A stretch of 64,000 nt of DNA from Tetrahymena elliotti 4EA. Lineage: Eukaryota > Ciliophora > Oligohymenophorea > Hymenostomatida > Tetrahymenidae. A program made the position numbers and the translations under genes. The stretch covers positions 375,423-439,422 of the forward strand of contig JH720311.1 in the NCBI GenBank assembly GCA_000231825.2, in the 5' to 3' direction. Position 1 is the stretch's first letter. Each line of letters opens with the position of its first letter. Below the pieces are notes generated by a model. The model did not search any database. It had not been told where the DNA came from and saw nothing but the letters and a program-made list of their open reading frames with translations. Positions 1-11,100 of this stretch are shown here, piece by piece.

Positions 1-344
1 ATGCTCTAATCTCTAAACTTTGACTCTTATCATTCAGTAAAAATAGCGTTTCATTATAAATTATAAATTATACATTATTGAATTAATGAATAAATAAATA
101 AAAACTTGATTTAATGAGCTACTGACTGACTAATTTTGTTGGTTTACTTGAGATTGGTTTGGCTCATCCATTTATTTTTATTTATTGTTTTCAGATTTAA
201 AACAAATTTTGATATTTTTCTCATTGTTTTCTATTTGAATTCTTTTTATTTTTTAAAAGGTTGAGGAATGAAAATGATGCATAGCAATTAAGATCAAAAC
301 TAAGAAAAGCCAAAAGATTAGTTTAATTATCATTAAGATAATGA
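1..344 (+). CDS. 3' end of an LRR gene (two last exons)
   Basis: Exon 1-36 reads CSNLQTLTLIIQ, the second half of the LRR unit seen elsewhere in this window, and stops at a GTAAAA donor at 37 in phase 2. An intron runs 37-259. The last exon, 260-344, begins after TTTTAAAAG and ends in TGA at 342-344. Its tail contains KAKRLV, which recurs in the terminal exon of the LRR gene at 60180, so the two genes share a C-terminus. The start and all earlier repeats lie left of the window. LRR proteins of this ribonuclease-inhibitor-like type bind other proteins; no specific role can be given. Confidence 0.75.
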
Positions 345-822
345 GATGATAGTGATTAATATTATAGAAAGAGCATACATTACATATTTTAAATAATATA
401 TTGAGTTTATCATACATATAATAGTTTTATGATTATTTTTTTGAAAAAAAATAATAAATTTCTAATTAATTATAAACCTAAAAATAAATCAATAATTTTG
501 TAGAGATATTAAAACTAATTTATTTATGAAATGCATTTTAAGACCCATCTAAAATATTATTTTTAAAAATCATCTTACTTAAAAAAAAGAATATACTATA
601 TACAAAATTTTGTTTGAAAAAGTTAATTTGAGTTTTCAGATTAAATATTAATTAAAATTCAATTCACTACATAATAAAAGTAAAAACCTTTGGGTTTATT
701 TGTATGTAAACAAACACACACATTAATATATATTTTCTAAATATTTTAATAATATGAAAATTATTCTAAATATTTACATTTTAAAATATGATAATTTACT
801 TTAATAATGAATTAATACTATA
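345..822. other. AT-rich spacer between convergent 3' ends
   Basis: The stretch lies between the stop of the plus-strand LRR gene and the stop of the minus-strand membrane gene. It contains only A/T-rich sequence; no reading frame or repeat could be supported. It should hold both 3' UTRs. Confidence 0.5.
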
Positions 823-2346
823 TCAATATCCTTCAAATAAATCATAGATAATTTAAGATGTTTAAAATATCATAAAGGGAGACATTGTTTTATAAAATAA
901 GGTTATTTGTAACTGAATAGAAGTATACTAATTTAAAACTGTAAACTCTTTATTATATTCGCTGATTTTTTCAAGCAATTAAGAGTTTGTTTCACTATAA
1001 AAAAATCCATTTTTAGTTCTTTTATACAGGACATCGACTAAGAATTGTGCTGATTATTTTTTGACCAGTAAATTGAATAATTCTTAGAAAATGAATTCAA
1101 CATCAGATAAAATTTCTTTACGACAAAGCAAAATAAATTCTGGAAGTTAATTTGATTGTTAATTGAAAAAAATAATTGAAAAACCTTTTTAAGTTTTATA
1201 CCAAGAAGCTAATTCTACTAGAGTCAATATTTCTTATTGATAGTCAAACTAGCTAATTAACTACTCATTCAATTAATTAATATTTTGATTAGAAATTTCA
1301 AATTTTAATTTAATATAATTGTATCTCTTTTTTTTTAGTTCTACATTAGCATGTTCTATATCATATTTTTAAGATATTTTAATAACCTTTGTCTTAAAAG
1401 CAACATCATAAGTTTTTTAGAATAAAAATAGAACTTACAAAATAGTAATTGATATTGTTGAGTAAGTCAGTATTTATTTTACTTGGTTATCTTATTAATC
1501 TATGAATATATCTTTAGAGCAAAATACTATCAAAATAATTAATCGAAGTATTTGATTTAAATAAGTTGCTATATATAGAAAGATATAAGTGCTATTTATT
1601 TCATCAAAATCATAATAATTTAATCTGTATCCATTAAAGAATGCATAATTAAAGATAAATATCAGAATATTACTTTCGAACTAAGGGTATTAGCAAATAG
1701 CATATCCTATTGTTGTTAAAAAAGAAATCACTATAACATAGAATTCTAGTTTAATCCCAAATATATCTTTGTAAAAATTAAAAGTAATTATTGATAGATA
1801 ATATGGTAATAATGTCAACAAAAAAATAGTAAAATTCTAAAATATTTTTTTTTAGCTAACTTAATGCCTATTATAGTAATCATAAACTTTAATCCAAAAC
1901 ATAACGCAGCAGAATAAGAGTATAAATAATAGAAAATTGATCATGATTGCTATCTAAATATAATTTGGATTTGTATTATTATTCAAAGATCCTGCTTAGA
2001 AAAAGAAAATAAATTCCAAAATAATCTATGGAATTATTCTACTATACATCTTAATTTATAAGGAATATTTTATATGGTCATTTAAAAAAGGATTATTGAT
2101 GTAAATATATATAAATCCTATCTATAATGTATCATATATAGCTAATTTCACAGTTATTTATCTTACTTAGAAGCTCAATATTAAAAGAACTATTTTATCA
2201 ATCAAAAAAATCAACAAGTATATTATGAAGTAGATGATATTATCTGTACCGCCTAAAAGAATGAGTTAAACAGCAATATAGATACTGTAAATGCTTATAA
2301 GATAATAGAATAAAGAGCAGCAAAAAAACATTTCCTTTTTTTCCAT
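823..2346 (-). CDS. multi-pass membrane protein, unknown function, 507 aa
   Basis: A single open frame of 508 codons using TAA/TAG for Gln runs from ATG at 2346 to TGA at 825-823 without an intron. The first about 330 residues hold several long hydrophobic segments, for example near residues 8-27, 40-60, 135-160, 180-200 and 290-310, separated by short polar loops. The last about 180 residues are soluble, with a KKKR stretch (near residue 340) marking the likely cytoplasmic side, then a Gln/Glu-rich region. No catalytic motif was recognised. It resembles the many unnamed transmembrane proteins of Tetrahymena. It is transcribed divergently from nothing nearby; the next gene upstream on the same strand ends about 0.5 kb away. 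Confidence 0.8.
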
Positions 2347-2867
2347 ATTATTTGTTAGTTATCAATTACTTATTTTGTTCCTAATTAATTCAGCGTTTCT
2401 CAATATTAATTAATAATAAGTATTTTATTAAGAAAAATTAAAATTATTCAATTAGTTTTGATTACAGACAGACAGACAAATAGATATTAATATTTAATTT
2501 TCTTACAAAATTTGTAAAAAGTAAATAACGACTATTATTAGGTTCTTTTATAAATTAATATTTGTCTTTGTGAATTAAAGAATAATTCTTCAATTTAATT
2601 GATATGTTACCACTCTTTTCATTTTTTTAAACCGATTATTCAACCTTTATTTCTACAGCTTATCGAACCCATACAAACTATTAAATAAATTAAATTTAAT
2701 GAAAAGTAAATATTCATTCTTTCAAAGTAAAATCAAATTTTATTCTAATAAAAAGATTTCTTTTGTTAAAATAATGAAGTAAAAGAATAAAATTATACTT
2801 AAAGTAGACTTCTAATCTTGATATTTTTGAATTGATTGACAAAGAGCTAGCTAAAATGTATGCTTAT
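2347..2867. other. intergenic, upstream of the membrane gene
   Basis: A/T-rich sequence presumably carrying the promoter of the 823-2346 gene. It includes a short tetranucleotide run (ACAG)n at 2465-2477. Nothing else was recognised. Confidence 0.4.
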
Positions 2868-5800
2868 TCATATTTAATAAATCTAATTTTAAAAATAAAT
2901 ATTTATTTTCTCATTATTAAATTAAATAAGTAAATTTATCTCATTTATCTTAAATTTAAAGTAAAACAAATGCAAATACTCAATATTAGTTTATTTTTTA
3001 AAAATTTTTAAACAAGAATAGTAAAAAATAATATATTTTACTAAATTTCCAGAAATAAAGTAGATAGTTTTAGGCATTTAGCTAAGTAGGCTCCTATTAG
3101 CTCTATTTAAGTAGTATTTATTTAGTTTATACTTTTATTATTTAATAAATAGCTCTTCATTTTTCAAAATATGAGAAAGAAAGAAAAAAATTTTACTCTA
3201 AATAAAGTTTTAAAGTTTTGAGGAAACTTAATTTTGTCAAGCTTTCTAATAGGCATAATGTTCCCTCACCATCGAAGATATTATATCTTTTAAATGTTTT
3301 TCACAAATAAAAAATTGTTTCATCATTTTTAATCAAAAATATAATTTATGAATATTTATATTTTTAATATAAAATATTAAACTGTAAAATTTATTTATTA
3401 TCAGGTTAAAGAATTTATTTAAACAAAGAAACCTTTTAAATAAAATGTTTAATTATATGCTGTTTGTCTGTTGATTTGATTAATTTTTTATAAATTAGAA
3501 TTTTAAATTTGATACCTAAGACCTAAATCAAGATAGTAAATTTCATTTAGATTTTCTAAGGCGGTAGATAAATTTTTTATGCCTAGATTACTAATTTAGC
3601 TGTCTCTAATAATTAATTAAAATTAAAAAATAATTTGAATTAAATTGTTAAATTAAACAAATAAAACTTAAAAAATTTAACATTGCTTTAAGTGAAAGAT
3701 GCTGGAGTTTTGAAAGATTTGCTTAAGCTAAATTTAGATTAGAAAACCCATTTTCCTTCAAGTTGCAGGACCTTATAAATTTAAATGAATAAGAGGATGT
3801 AGGAAACAAAGTGTTTTTATTTTAACTTTTATAATATTTGAAAAAATAATAAAATTTTCATTACGATAATTCTAAACCCAAATTTAATAGATGAGGAAAA
3901 ACTAATTGAAACTAATCTGAGATTTTATTATAACTTTTTTAAAAAATAAATAGCTTATTTGTTTATAAAAAATTTTTTTAAATAAATTTTAGATTAAATG
4001 AAAGAATCGAGACTTACAATAAATTTAGGTTTAATTGCTAAAGACTATTCAATGTAGCAAAAGCTTAAGCTAAATCTTAATTTCCTCTAATTTTATTATC
4101 ACTTTTTTAATAATTATAATAAAAAGCACTAAATTTTAATCATTAATTTATTCAAAAATAATTTTAAATCAAATTAGAATTTTTAAATATTTTTTATTTA
4201 ATTGAAAAGCAAAAAAATAAAGAAATTTGAATGATTTATTTACCTTAAATCTAAATTTAAAACTTTGAGATTAGTCCAGTTTGATAAAGACAAGACAAAG
4301 TTTGTAAATCCTTTAGTTCCAATCTTGTTTTCACTTTTTAATTTATTTTGAAATATTTGAATTAATAATTTTCTATCAGCAAATTAAAATAAATGCTGTC
4401 AAATTTAAGAAATAGTTTAAGAAATGAAATAAATAGTGGTTTAATTTTTAAAGACAATAATATTCATTTTATAAGAAATATTCTTAAATATTATTTTAAA
4501 AAACGATAAATAAAATACCACAAATTCATTTTTAGTTTTTCTATTTTTGGAAAATATCCATCAGTTTAGCCAAAACGGCTTGCTCCATCATATCCAATTT
4601 TATTTTAACTAATAATTTAATAAATTTATTTAAAATTTTTACTGAATATAGAAATAATTATCAAATATTATATTAAATAACAGAAGTATCTTTTACCTCA
4701 AATCCAAAGTTAATTCTTTAAGATTAGGACATTTCCCTAACGTTTAACCTAATACAATTGTACCAATAGAATAGATTTTGTTTCCTCTTTTAGATGTTTT
4801 AATTTATTTTTAATATTAACAATTTTTATTATATAAATCAAAATTAATTTTATAAATTTTAGAGTTTTTTTAAGATAAACCTTTTTTAAATTGTTGATAA
4901 TTATTTTTATAAAAATAAAATAGGTAAAATTGATTAAGTTTTAAACAAAGTTTTAGCCATTTTTATAATTTTTGGGTTTTTACTAATTTATTTTTTATGA
5001 TTATGTTGCTTATATACATAATTATAATTTAGAGTCAGTTTTCTCTGTTGTTTTAGAAAGCAATAGATAACTTTGAAAAATTCTTTCAGTGTATAAGAAT
5101 ATTTCTCTTTTAAAAATTTACTGATATCTTTATGTATGAGATTTTTTCATCTCTTTTTTTCAAAGATGAATAATTTATTTTAATTTGAAATCATTCTTTT
5201 TAAAAATTTTATTCTAAAAATTTTTTAAATTAATTTTCATTCTATTTAGAAAAATTTTTAATCAGCCATAACTTCAAAAATACACTGAAGAGAAAAAAGT
5301 CCTAATTCTACCCAAGTTTAAAAAATTTTTTGTCAATCCAGAAAAATCAGAAAGAAAAAATTTCAGTAATGGAATGGGGAAAAATTTATTACAAAATAAA
5401 GAAAATCCATTTTATTTTAGGTCTGGCAAAAAGCTTAAGCAATCATTTTGATAAATTAAAATATTTTGGAATGAGAATATATTTTGTTTGTAATAATAGA
5501 TTTTTTATTTTTTTGATTAAAATGTTTTAAAACAATTTGTTTGCTTCTCAATTAATAACAAATAGTATAATTTTTTGGAATTAATGATTTTTGATTAATA
5601 GTTTGTATGTGAATTATATCAATATTATTCAATTTAATTCAAAGACAATTAAAAAATAATTTTATTTTTTGATAACTAAACTGATAACTCTTTCTATAAT
5701 TGTGAAAAAGTCTTAAAACTTTTAAAAGTAAAATTTAAAAAATATTTTTTAAAAATTAGTTATTTTATCATTTTTTAAATGATTTTTTTGTTAGAATAAC

Positions 5801-7240
5801 AAATATTAAATAATGTTTGTTTACTTTAAAATCAATTCTAGAGTAGAGAGGCTATTTGAGTTTGATAATTATGTTCCTAAATTAGAAGCACCCAACATTC
5901 CAAGTTTATTTTCACTTTACGTTTGTATTAAAATTTACAAAATTAATTTTAATTTAAATAATTTGAAGATTAAGTTTATATTTTTGAGATTAAACTTAAT
6001 AAACAAAAACTAAATTTTTCTTATGAATGAATGATATTAACATAAGTTAATTAATTGTGCTCATAACAAAAAATTTTACTTAAGTTCAAGTCTCAGAGTA
6101 GAGAGCTTCATACATTTTGATAGATAATACCCTAATTCAAATGCACCAAGTTCTCCAAAGTAGTTTCGACTTTTTAAATTAAAAATCTGCATCAAAAACA
6201 AATAAAATATTTAGAAAATTGTTTTAACCGTAAATTAAGGTTTAAAGTTTCAAGATTATCACAATTAGTGAAAGCTGAGCCTAATGCAGATACTTCCTTT
6301 GGCCCTAATTTATTCCTTCTTTTAAATTATTTCTTATTTGTTTTATCAAAGTAAAGGTTTTTTTAAAAATTCACAAAAACCTTAAAATTATTTGTTCTAA
6401 CTCAGTAATAATGGGATTAAAATTTAAAGCAGAAATCTTACTATAAGTCTAACATTATTTTTTAGATATTTTTAGATAAGTTTATTAAAACATAGTCAAA
6501 ACTCATTAATTCTGATAATCCTAATCTCGATCCACTTTATTAGAAAGTAAAAAAATAATTATTTTAAAATTATAAATTAGATTGAATATTTAACCAAACT
6601 AAATAAAATTTTTAACAAACAAATAAAAATAGCTACTTTAAATTAAGGACTAAAGTCTTGAATTTCTTGCATTTTTCTAAAGCTTTTCCCAATTGTAAAA
6701 ATTCTTTGTAACTTATAGGATACCTTTATTCAAATATTTAAAAAATTTTGTATTTAATTATGGTACCTATTAGAATCTAAAATAAAAAATTAAAACAAAA
6801 AAACAAAATCAAAATTATTTTAATTTTACTAAATAAAATCAAATTTAAATAAATCATAAGCAATTCATTTTACCTTAAAGCTAGTCCAAGATTTTAGAGA
6901 TTAATACACTATTCCAGATAAGTAAATAGTTAATCTTATTTTCTTGTATTATCCCACCTTTTGTTTGCATAAAAATATATTTTAGTAGTTAATTTATGAT
7001 ATTGATTTATTTTATGTTATTTTTCTGAAAAAGTGTGATTTTTTTTATTAAAAAATATTACTGTAAAATTGCAAATCATAAATATTGTTTCCAAAATTTT
7101 AATTACCAGTAACTTAAATCGATGTCAATACTTTCATGAGACTAAAATAAAGAGCTCTCAAACTTTTCATTACATAAAAAATTATATTTAGGTAAGATAG
7201 ATAAATAATCACTGTTTTGAGGTCTGTAAATTTTTAGCAT
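2868..7240 (-). CDS. LRR protein gene B1, one repeat per exon
   Basis: The first exon is 7107-7240: ATG at 7240, 134 nt, starting MLKIYRPQNSDYL and ending in phase 2. Repeat exons with GT donors, AG acceptors and the same phase follow at 6874-6957, 6637-6723, 6442-6534, 6229-6318, 6080-6169, 5825-5914, 4697-4786, 4519-4608, 4244-4333, 4018-4101, 3682-3771, 3516-3605 and 3197-3286. Nearly all are 84, 87, 90 or 93 nt, so each adds one LRR without changing frame. A typical unit reads like NKIGPKEVSALGSAF..C..L..L.L.L. A poorer unit lies near 5018-5106 (89 nt by my borders, which would break the phase), and the terminal exon is uncertain: an open frame from about 3108 to TGA at 2870-2868 fits. 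Expected role is protein binding in the cytoplasm; partner unknown. Confidence 0.65.
5395..5480 (+). pseudogene. inverted single LRR exon relic
   Basis: On the plus strand the stretch reads LGLAKSLSNHFDKLKYF, the second half of the LRR consensus, while the surrounding LRR exons of gene B1 are on the minus strand. It is followed by TTTGTTTGT, a possible donor. No partner exon is visible on this strand, so it looks like a stranded, inverted copy inside a B1 intron. Confidence 0.4.
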
Positions 7241-9200
7241 TTGATTTTAAAATAATTCATTATTTTTTCACCAACTTTAGATTTCTAATTTTGTTAAATA
7301 AACAAAGAGACAAATTTTTTATTAAAATAGCAATTTAAATTAAAGGATCATATTATTTTGAATAAAAAATCATTTGAAAATGAACATTTCAAGTTTAAAA
7401 TTATTACTCATCTATTAATAGTATGAAATTGTTTATTTTAATATGAAGATTTACTACATCAGATTAAAATATTTTTTATGTAGGATTAATAAATTTGTTA
7501 TAATAATAAATTAATCAAGGATTTATTTTTTAGCTTGGAGGTTTTTTTATTAGATACTAATTTAGAAAATTTAAAAAATTAAATAAAATTTAAAAAATAA
7601 TATTTCCAAAAAATTAGTTATTTTATCATAAAATATTTAATGATTTATGTTGTTAGAATAATAAAAAATATTAAATAGCATTTACTATAAAAACAATTCG
7701 AGAGTAGAGAGACTATTTGAATTAGATAATAATGATCCTAACTTCTATGCGCCCAACACTCCAAGTTTATTTTCACTTAGTTAAATTTACAAAATTAGTT
7801 TTAATTTAAAGAATTTTAAAGTTTAAATTTTTGAGATTAACATCTATAAATAAACAAAAATTTGAATAACAGCATTTTTTCTTAATTTTATAAATGAATG
7901 ATTTTGCAACATAAATTAAAATCAATTCTCATAACAAAAAATTTTTTACTTGAGTTTAAGTTTCAGATAAGAGAGCTTCATACATCTTGATAGATAATAG
8001 CCTAGTTCAGATGCACAAAGTAATCCAAACTAGTTTCGACTTTTTAAATTAAAAAATTGTATTAAATTAATTCAAAAACAAATAAATATGGAGAAACAAT
8101 TTTCTACTCTAAATTAAGGATTAAAGTTTCAAGGTTATCACAATTTGAGAAAGCAGAACCTAATGATATAACTTCTTTTAGTCCTAATTTATTCCTTCTT
8201 TTTAAAAATAATTGAAATTATTTATTTTTTTGTTTTCTAAAAGTAAATATCTACTAAAAATACACAAAATCTTATTCATTAAAAGAATAAAGTAAAAATT
8301 GTATTAAAATTTGAATGAGAAATCTTACTCTAACTCTAACATTATTTTTTAGATATTTTTAGAGAAATTTAAAGTGTAATCTAAACTTGATAATTCTGAT
8401 AATCCCTCTAGAGAATAACTTTATTAGAAATTAAAAAAATATTTATTTTAAAATTAAAATATTTCACTATAAATTTAAAACAATCAAATGAAAATAGTTA
8501 CTTTATATTGAGAGCTAAAGTTTTCATTTTCTTGCATTTTTCTAAAGCTTTTCCCAAAAGTAAAAAATCATTATAACTTATCCAATACCATTTTATTCTA
8601 ATATTTATATAATTTGATATTTAACTATGATACTTAATCGAAATTTATTTCTTAATAGGCTCAATCAAAAATTTAAATTAAACAAGAGCAAAATCAAATT
8701 CTTTTAATTTTACTAAAAAAAGAAAATTTAAGTAAATTATAAATAATTTTCTTTTACTTTAAAGTTAGTTCAAGATTTTAGAGATTAATACACTATTCTA
8801 GGTAAGTAAATAGTTTTTGTTTGTCTTCTTTGGTCATATGATCTCTCCTTTTTTTTGCACAAAAAAATATATTAGCAGTTAATTTATGATATGAATTTAT
8901 TTTATGTTATTTTTTAATGAATCATAGTGATTTTTTTATTTAAAAATATTGTTGGTAAAATTAGAAATTATAAAATAAACATTGCTTCAAAAACTTTTAT
9001 TACATATATACTAATTTGATATTAGTAATTTCATGAGACTAAAATGAAGAGCTCTCAAACTTTTGATAAGATAAAAAACTATATTTAGGTAAGATAGCTA
9101 AATAATCACTGTTTTGAGGTTAAAAAATTTTTAGCATTTAACATTTAAATAATTCATTCTTTTCAGCCAACTTAGGATTTCTAAATGGTTTACTATTAGA
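5640..9200. repeat. direct duplication of about 1.87 kb
   Basis: Copy 1 (about 5640-7300) and copy 2 (about 7510-9200) align exon by exon: 5825/7686, 6080/7950, 6229/8108, 6442/8329, 6637/8502, 6874/8758 and 7107/9004. Introns and 5' flank also match, for example AATCACTGTTTTGAGG at about 7207 and 9107. The copies differ by many substitutions and small indels, so the duplication is not recent. Confidence 0.8.
7686..9137 (-). CDS. LRR protein gene B2, tandem copy of B1 5' half
   Basis: ATG at 9137 opens a 134-nt first exon (9004-9137) beginning MLKIFQPQNSDYL, the same length and phase as the first exon of B1. Repeat exons follow at 8758-8847, 8502-8597, 8329-8418, 8108-8197, 7950-8039 and 7686-7775, each matching the corresponding B1 exon at an offset of 1.86-1.90 kb. 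No clear terminal exon could be fixed; an open stretch near 7430-7560 may supply it. If none exists the gene is a truncated duplicate, or it could splice on into B1. Phase 2 is kept throughout, which argues that it still encodes protein or was copied recently. Confidence 0.6.
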
Positions 9201-9939
9201 ATATAAAAAAAATTGAATAAGATTTATTAAATAAAAAATTTTTGAATTTTATTTAAAATCGTAATTAAAAATTAAAGGTTCATATTATTTTCAGCATAAA
9301 ATAGTTCAAAAATAAATATTATGTAACTAAAATTATTCAAAAAATATTTTAAAAATATTTTTGAAGGCAGAATTTAATTTACTAATGTGTGCTAAAAACA
9401 AATAATTTTCACTAATAAATAGTGCTTAAAAATGCATTGATATCTAGTAATGAAATTAGCATAAGTTAACTTTAAATTTAGAATGGTATATCTATTTCAA
9501 TAGAAAATTTAATAGTAAAGTTAAAAAAATAATGATTAAATAATAATCTAAAATTTAAAGATTTTATCAATTTAAAATTTTAATAATTTATGTTTCAAAA
9601 AATTTAATTTTAAAATTAAAATAAATAAAGAGAAGTAGAGTGGAGTTACTTCAAATTATATTGTATTATATTCAGTCAACATTAAGGTATGATGCCATAC
9701 ATATAGAGACTTAATTTAATGGTATTATTGTTAGATAAATTATTAATTTTGGGTTAAAAATAAAAAATCAATTTAATTACCTTTTTTCTAGAGAACAAGT
9801 CAAATATTATTTGATAGTATCTTATTCATTCTTTTAATATTTAATTTGAATTTTGTAATAAAATATACCTTCTACCTTTTTAAATAATTAATTATTTTTA
9901 ATAGTTGAGTATGACATTTATTTTAAGTTCACAGTTTTA
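9138..9939. other. intergenic, 5' flank of LRR gene B2
   Basis: A/T-rich sequence with no frame that could be supported. It should hold the promoter of B2 and the 3' UTR of the small gene that ends at 9940. Confidence 0.4.
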
Positions 9940-10542
9940 TCATTCTCTACTTTTCTTAAAAGCGTTTTTATTGAATTCCCTATCTACTTTTTTAGTATCT
10001 TGAACTGCTGTAAACTATTTTTCTCTCAATTTAGGAGTAATTGGCTTCAAATTTCTTATCATTTACTTATCATTTGCCAAACTGTTTGTAAACTCCAAGT
10101 ATCATTTTTACTTTATTTAGCTTTAGTTTTTGTTTAAAAATCTAAAAAATCTTAAGTTGACTTCTAAGTCTCCTAACTTGATATAATTACACCTCTACTG
10201 AAAGGCAATTTTGCTCTAGGTATTTAATGAAGATCTATTTAAGCCAAGAATGGCTTCAAATAAAGCTTCGATTTCTTTTATTTATTTTTTAATAGTTTTT
10301 TAATTAAACTTTAATTGAAATACTCAAAATCAATAAAATTAAAATTTTAATAAATCAACAACACTTAAAAATTGCTATCATCTTATTAATATAAAATATT
10401 TGAAAGAAGAAGAAGAAAAAAGGGATTTACTTATGTTACTATTAATATAAAACTTTTTGAAACATATATTATACGAAGAGTAAATCTGTAAATTTTCTAT
10501 CTTAGATTAACATTTTTGATTGATGTGTATTTACAGAGCCAT
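9940..10542 (-). CDS. small unidentified gene, about 110-150 aa
   Basis: A workable model has ATG at 10542, exon 10440-10542 (phase 1), an intron with donor GTAACATAAG and acceptor TTTTGAG, and a second exon from 10322. The second exon has the feel of real coding sequence, with EIEALFEAILGLNR and FQQRCNYIKLGDLEVNLRFF. Read straight on it ends at TGA 10104-10102. The same frame reopens immediately and continues through KPITPKLREKQFTAV to TGA at 9942-9940; a GT..AG stretch at 10082-10111 would join the parts, but 30 nt is short even for a ciliate intron. It may therefore be a gene with a stop mutation. No family was recognised. Confidence 0.4.
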
Positions 10543-11100
10543 ATTTTATTGTTTTGTAAATAATATGTCAATTATCCTTGCTTCAGAGTTCTGCAGATTG
10601 TCATAAACAACAACTAAGAATATACTCTAAAGTCTCCTTAATTAAGAGGAATTTAATTAAGACTATTTTTAAATTAAAAAAAATTTTTAACAAAAATAAA
10701 TTAATTATTTTTTCTAATTTATACAGATTTAAATTAAGAAATATTAACTTATTTTTGGAGAGTGTTTTCTTTATTTCTGAAATAAAATTAATTTTGAAGT
10801 TATTTTATTAATTTTTTTCAATTTTTAAAAATAAAAATAAATTTATGAATGTTAATTTTTTTTGACATTTGATATTTCATTGAAATAACCAAGAGGCAAT
10901 TTTATGAATAAATATATTTGTAAATATTCATGAATAAATAATCTTTTTTGATCAAAATTTATTAGTGTAATTTATTAATAACCTTTGTTAATTTTTTTTC
11001 TTAGATTAATAACAAATAGTTATCATAAATAAAATCTAAAGATTTTGTTATTTGGCCTAATCTGAATTAGGAAAGAAATTTTAAATTTATTCATAATAAT
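10543..11100. other. divergent intergenic region
   Basis: The stretch separates the small minus-strand gene from the plus-strand receptor-like gene. It is A/T rich and should contain both promoters. A 77-codon plus-strand frame at 10578-10811 has no coding character. Confidence 0.4.

Noticed and set aside
10578..10811. 77-codon plus-strand frame
   Set aside because: Low-complexity I/L/K/F content, no motif and no neighbour support; it overlaps the promoter and first exon of a better minus-strand model.
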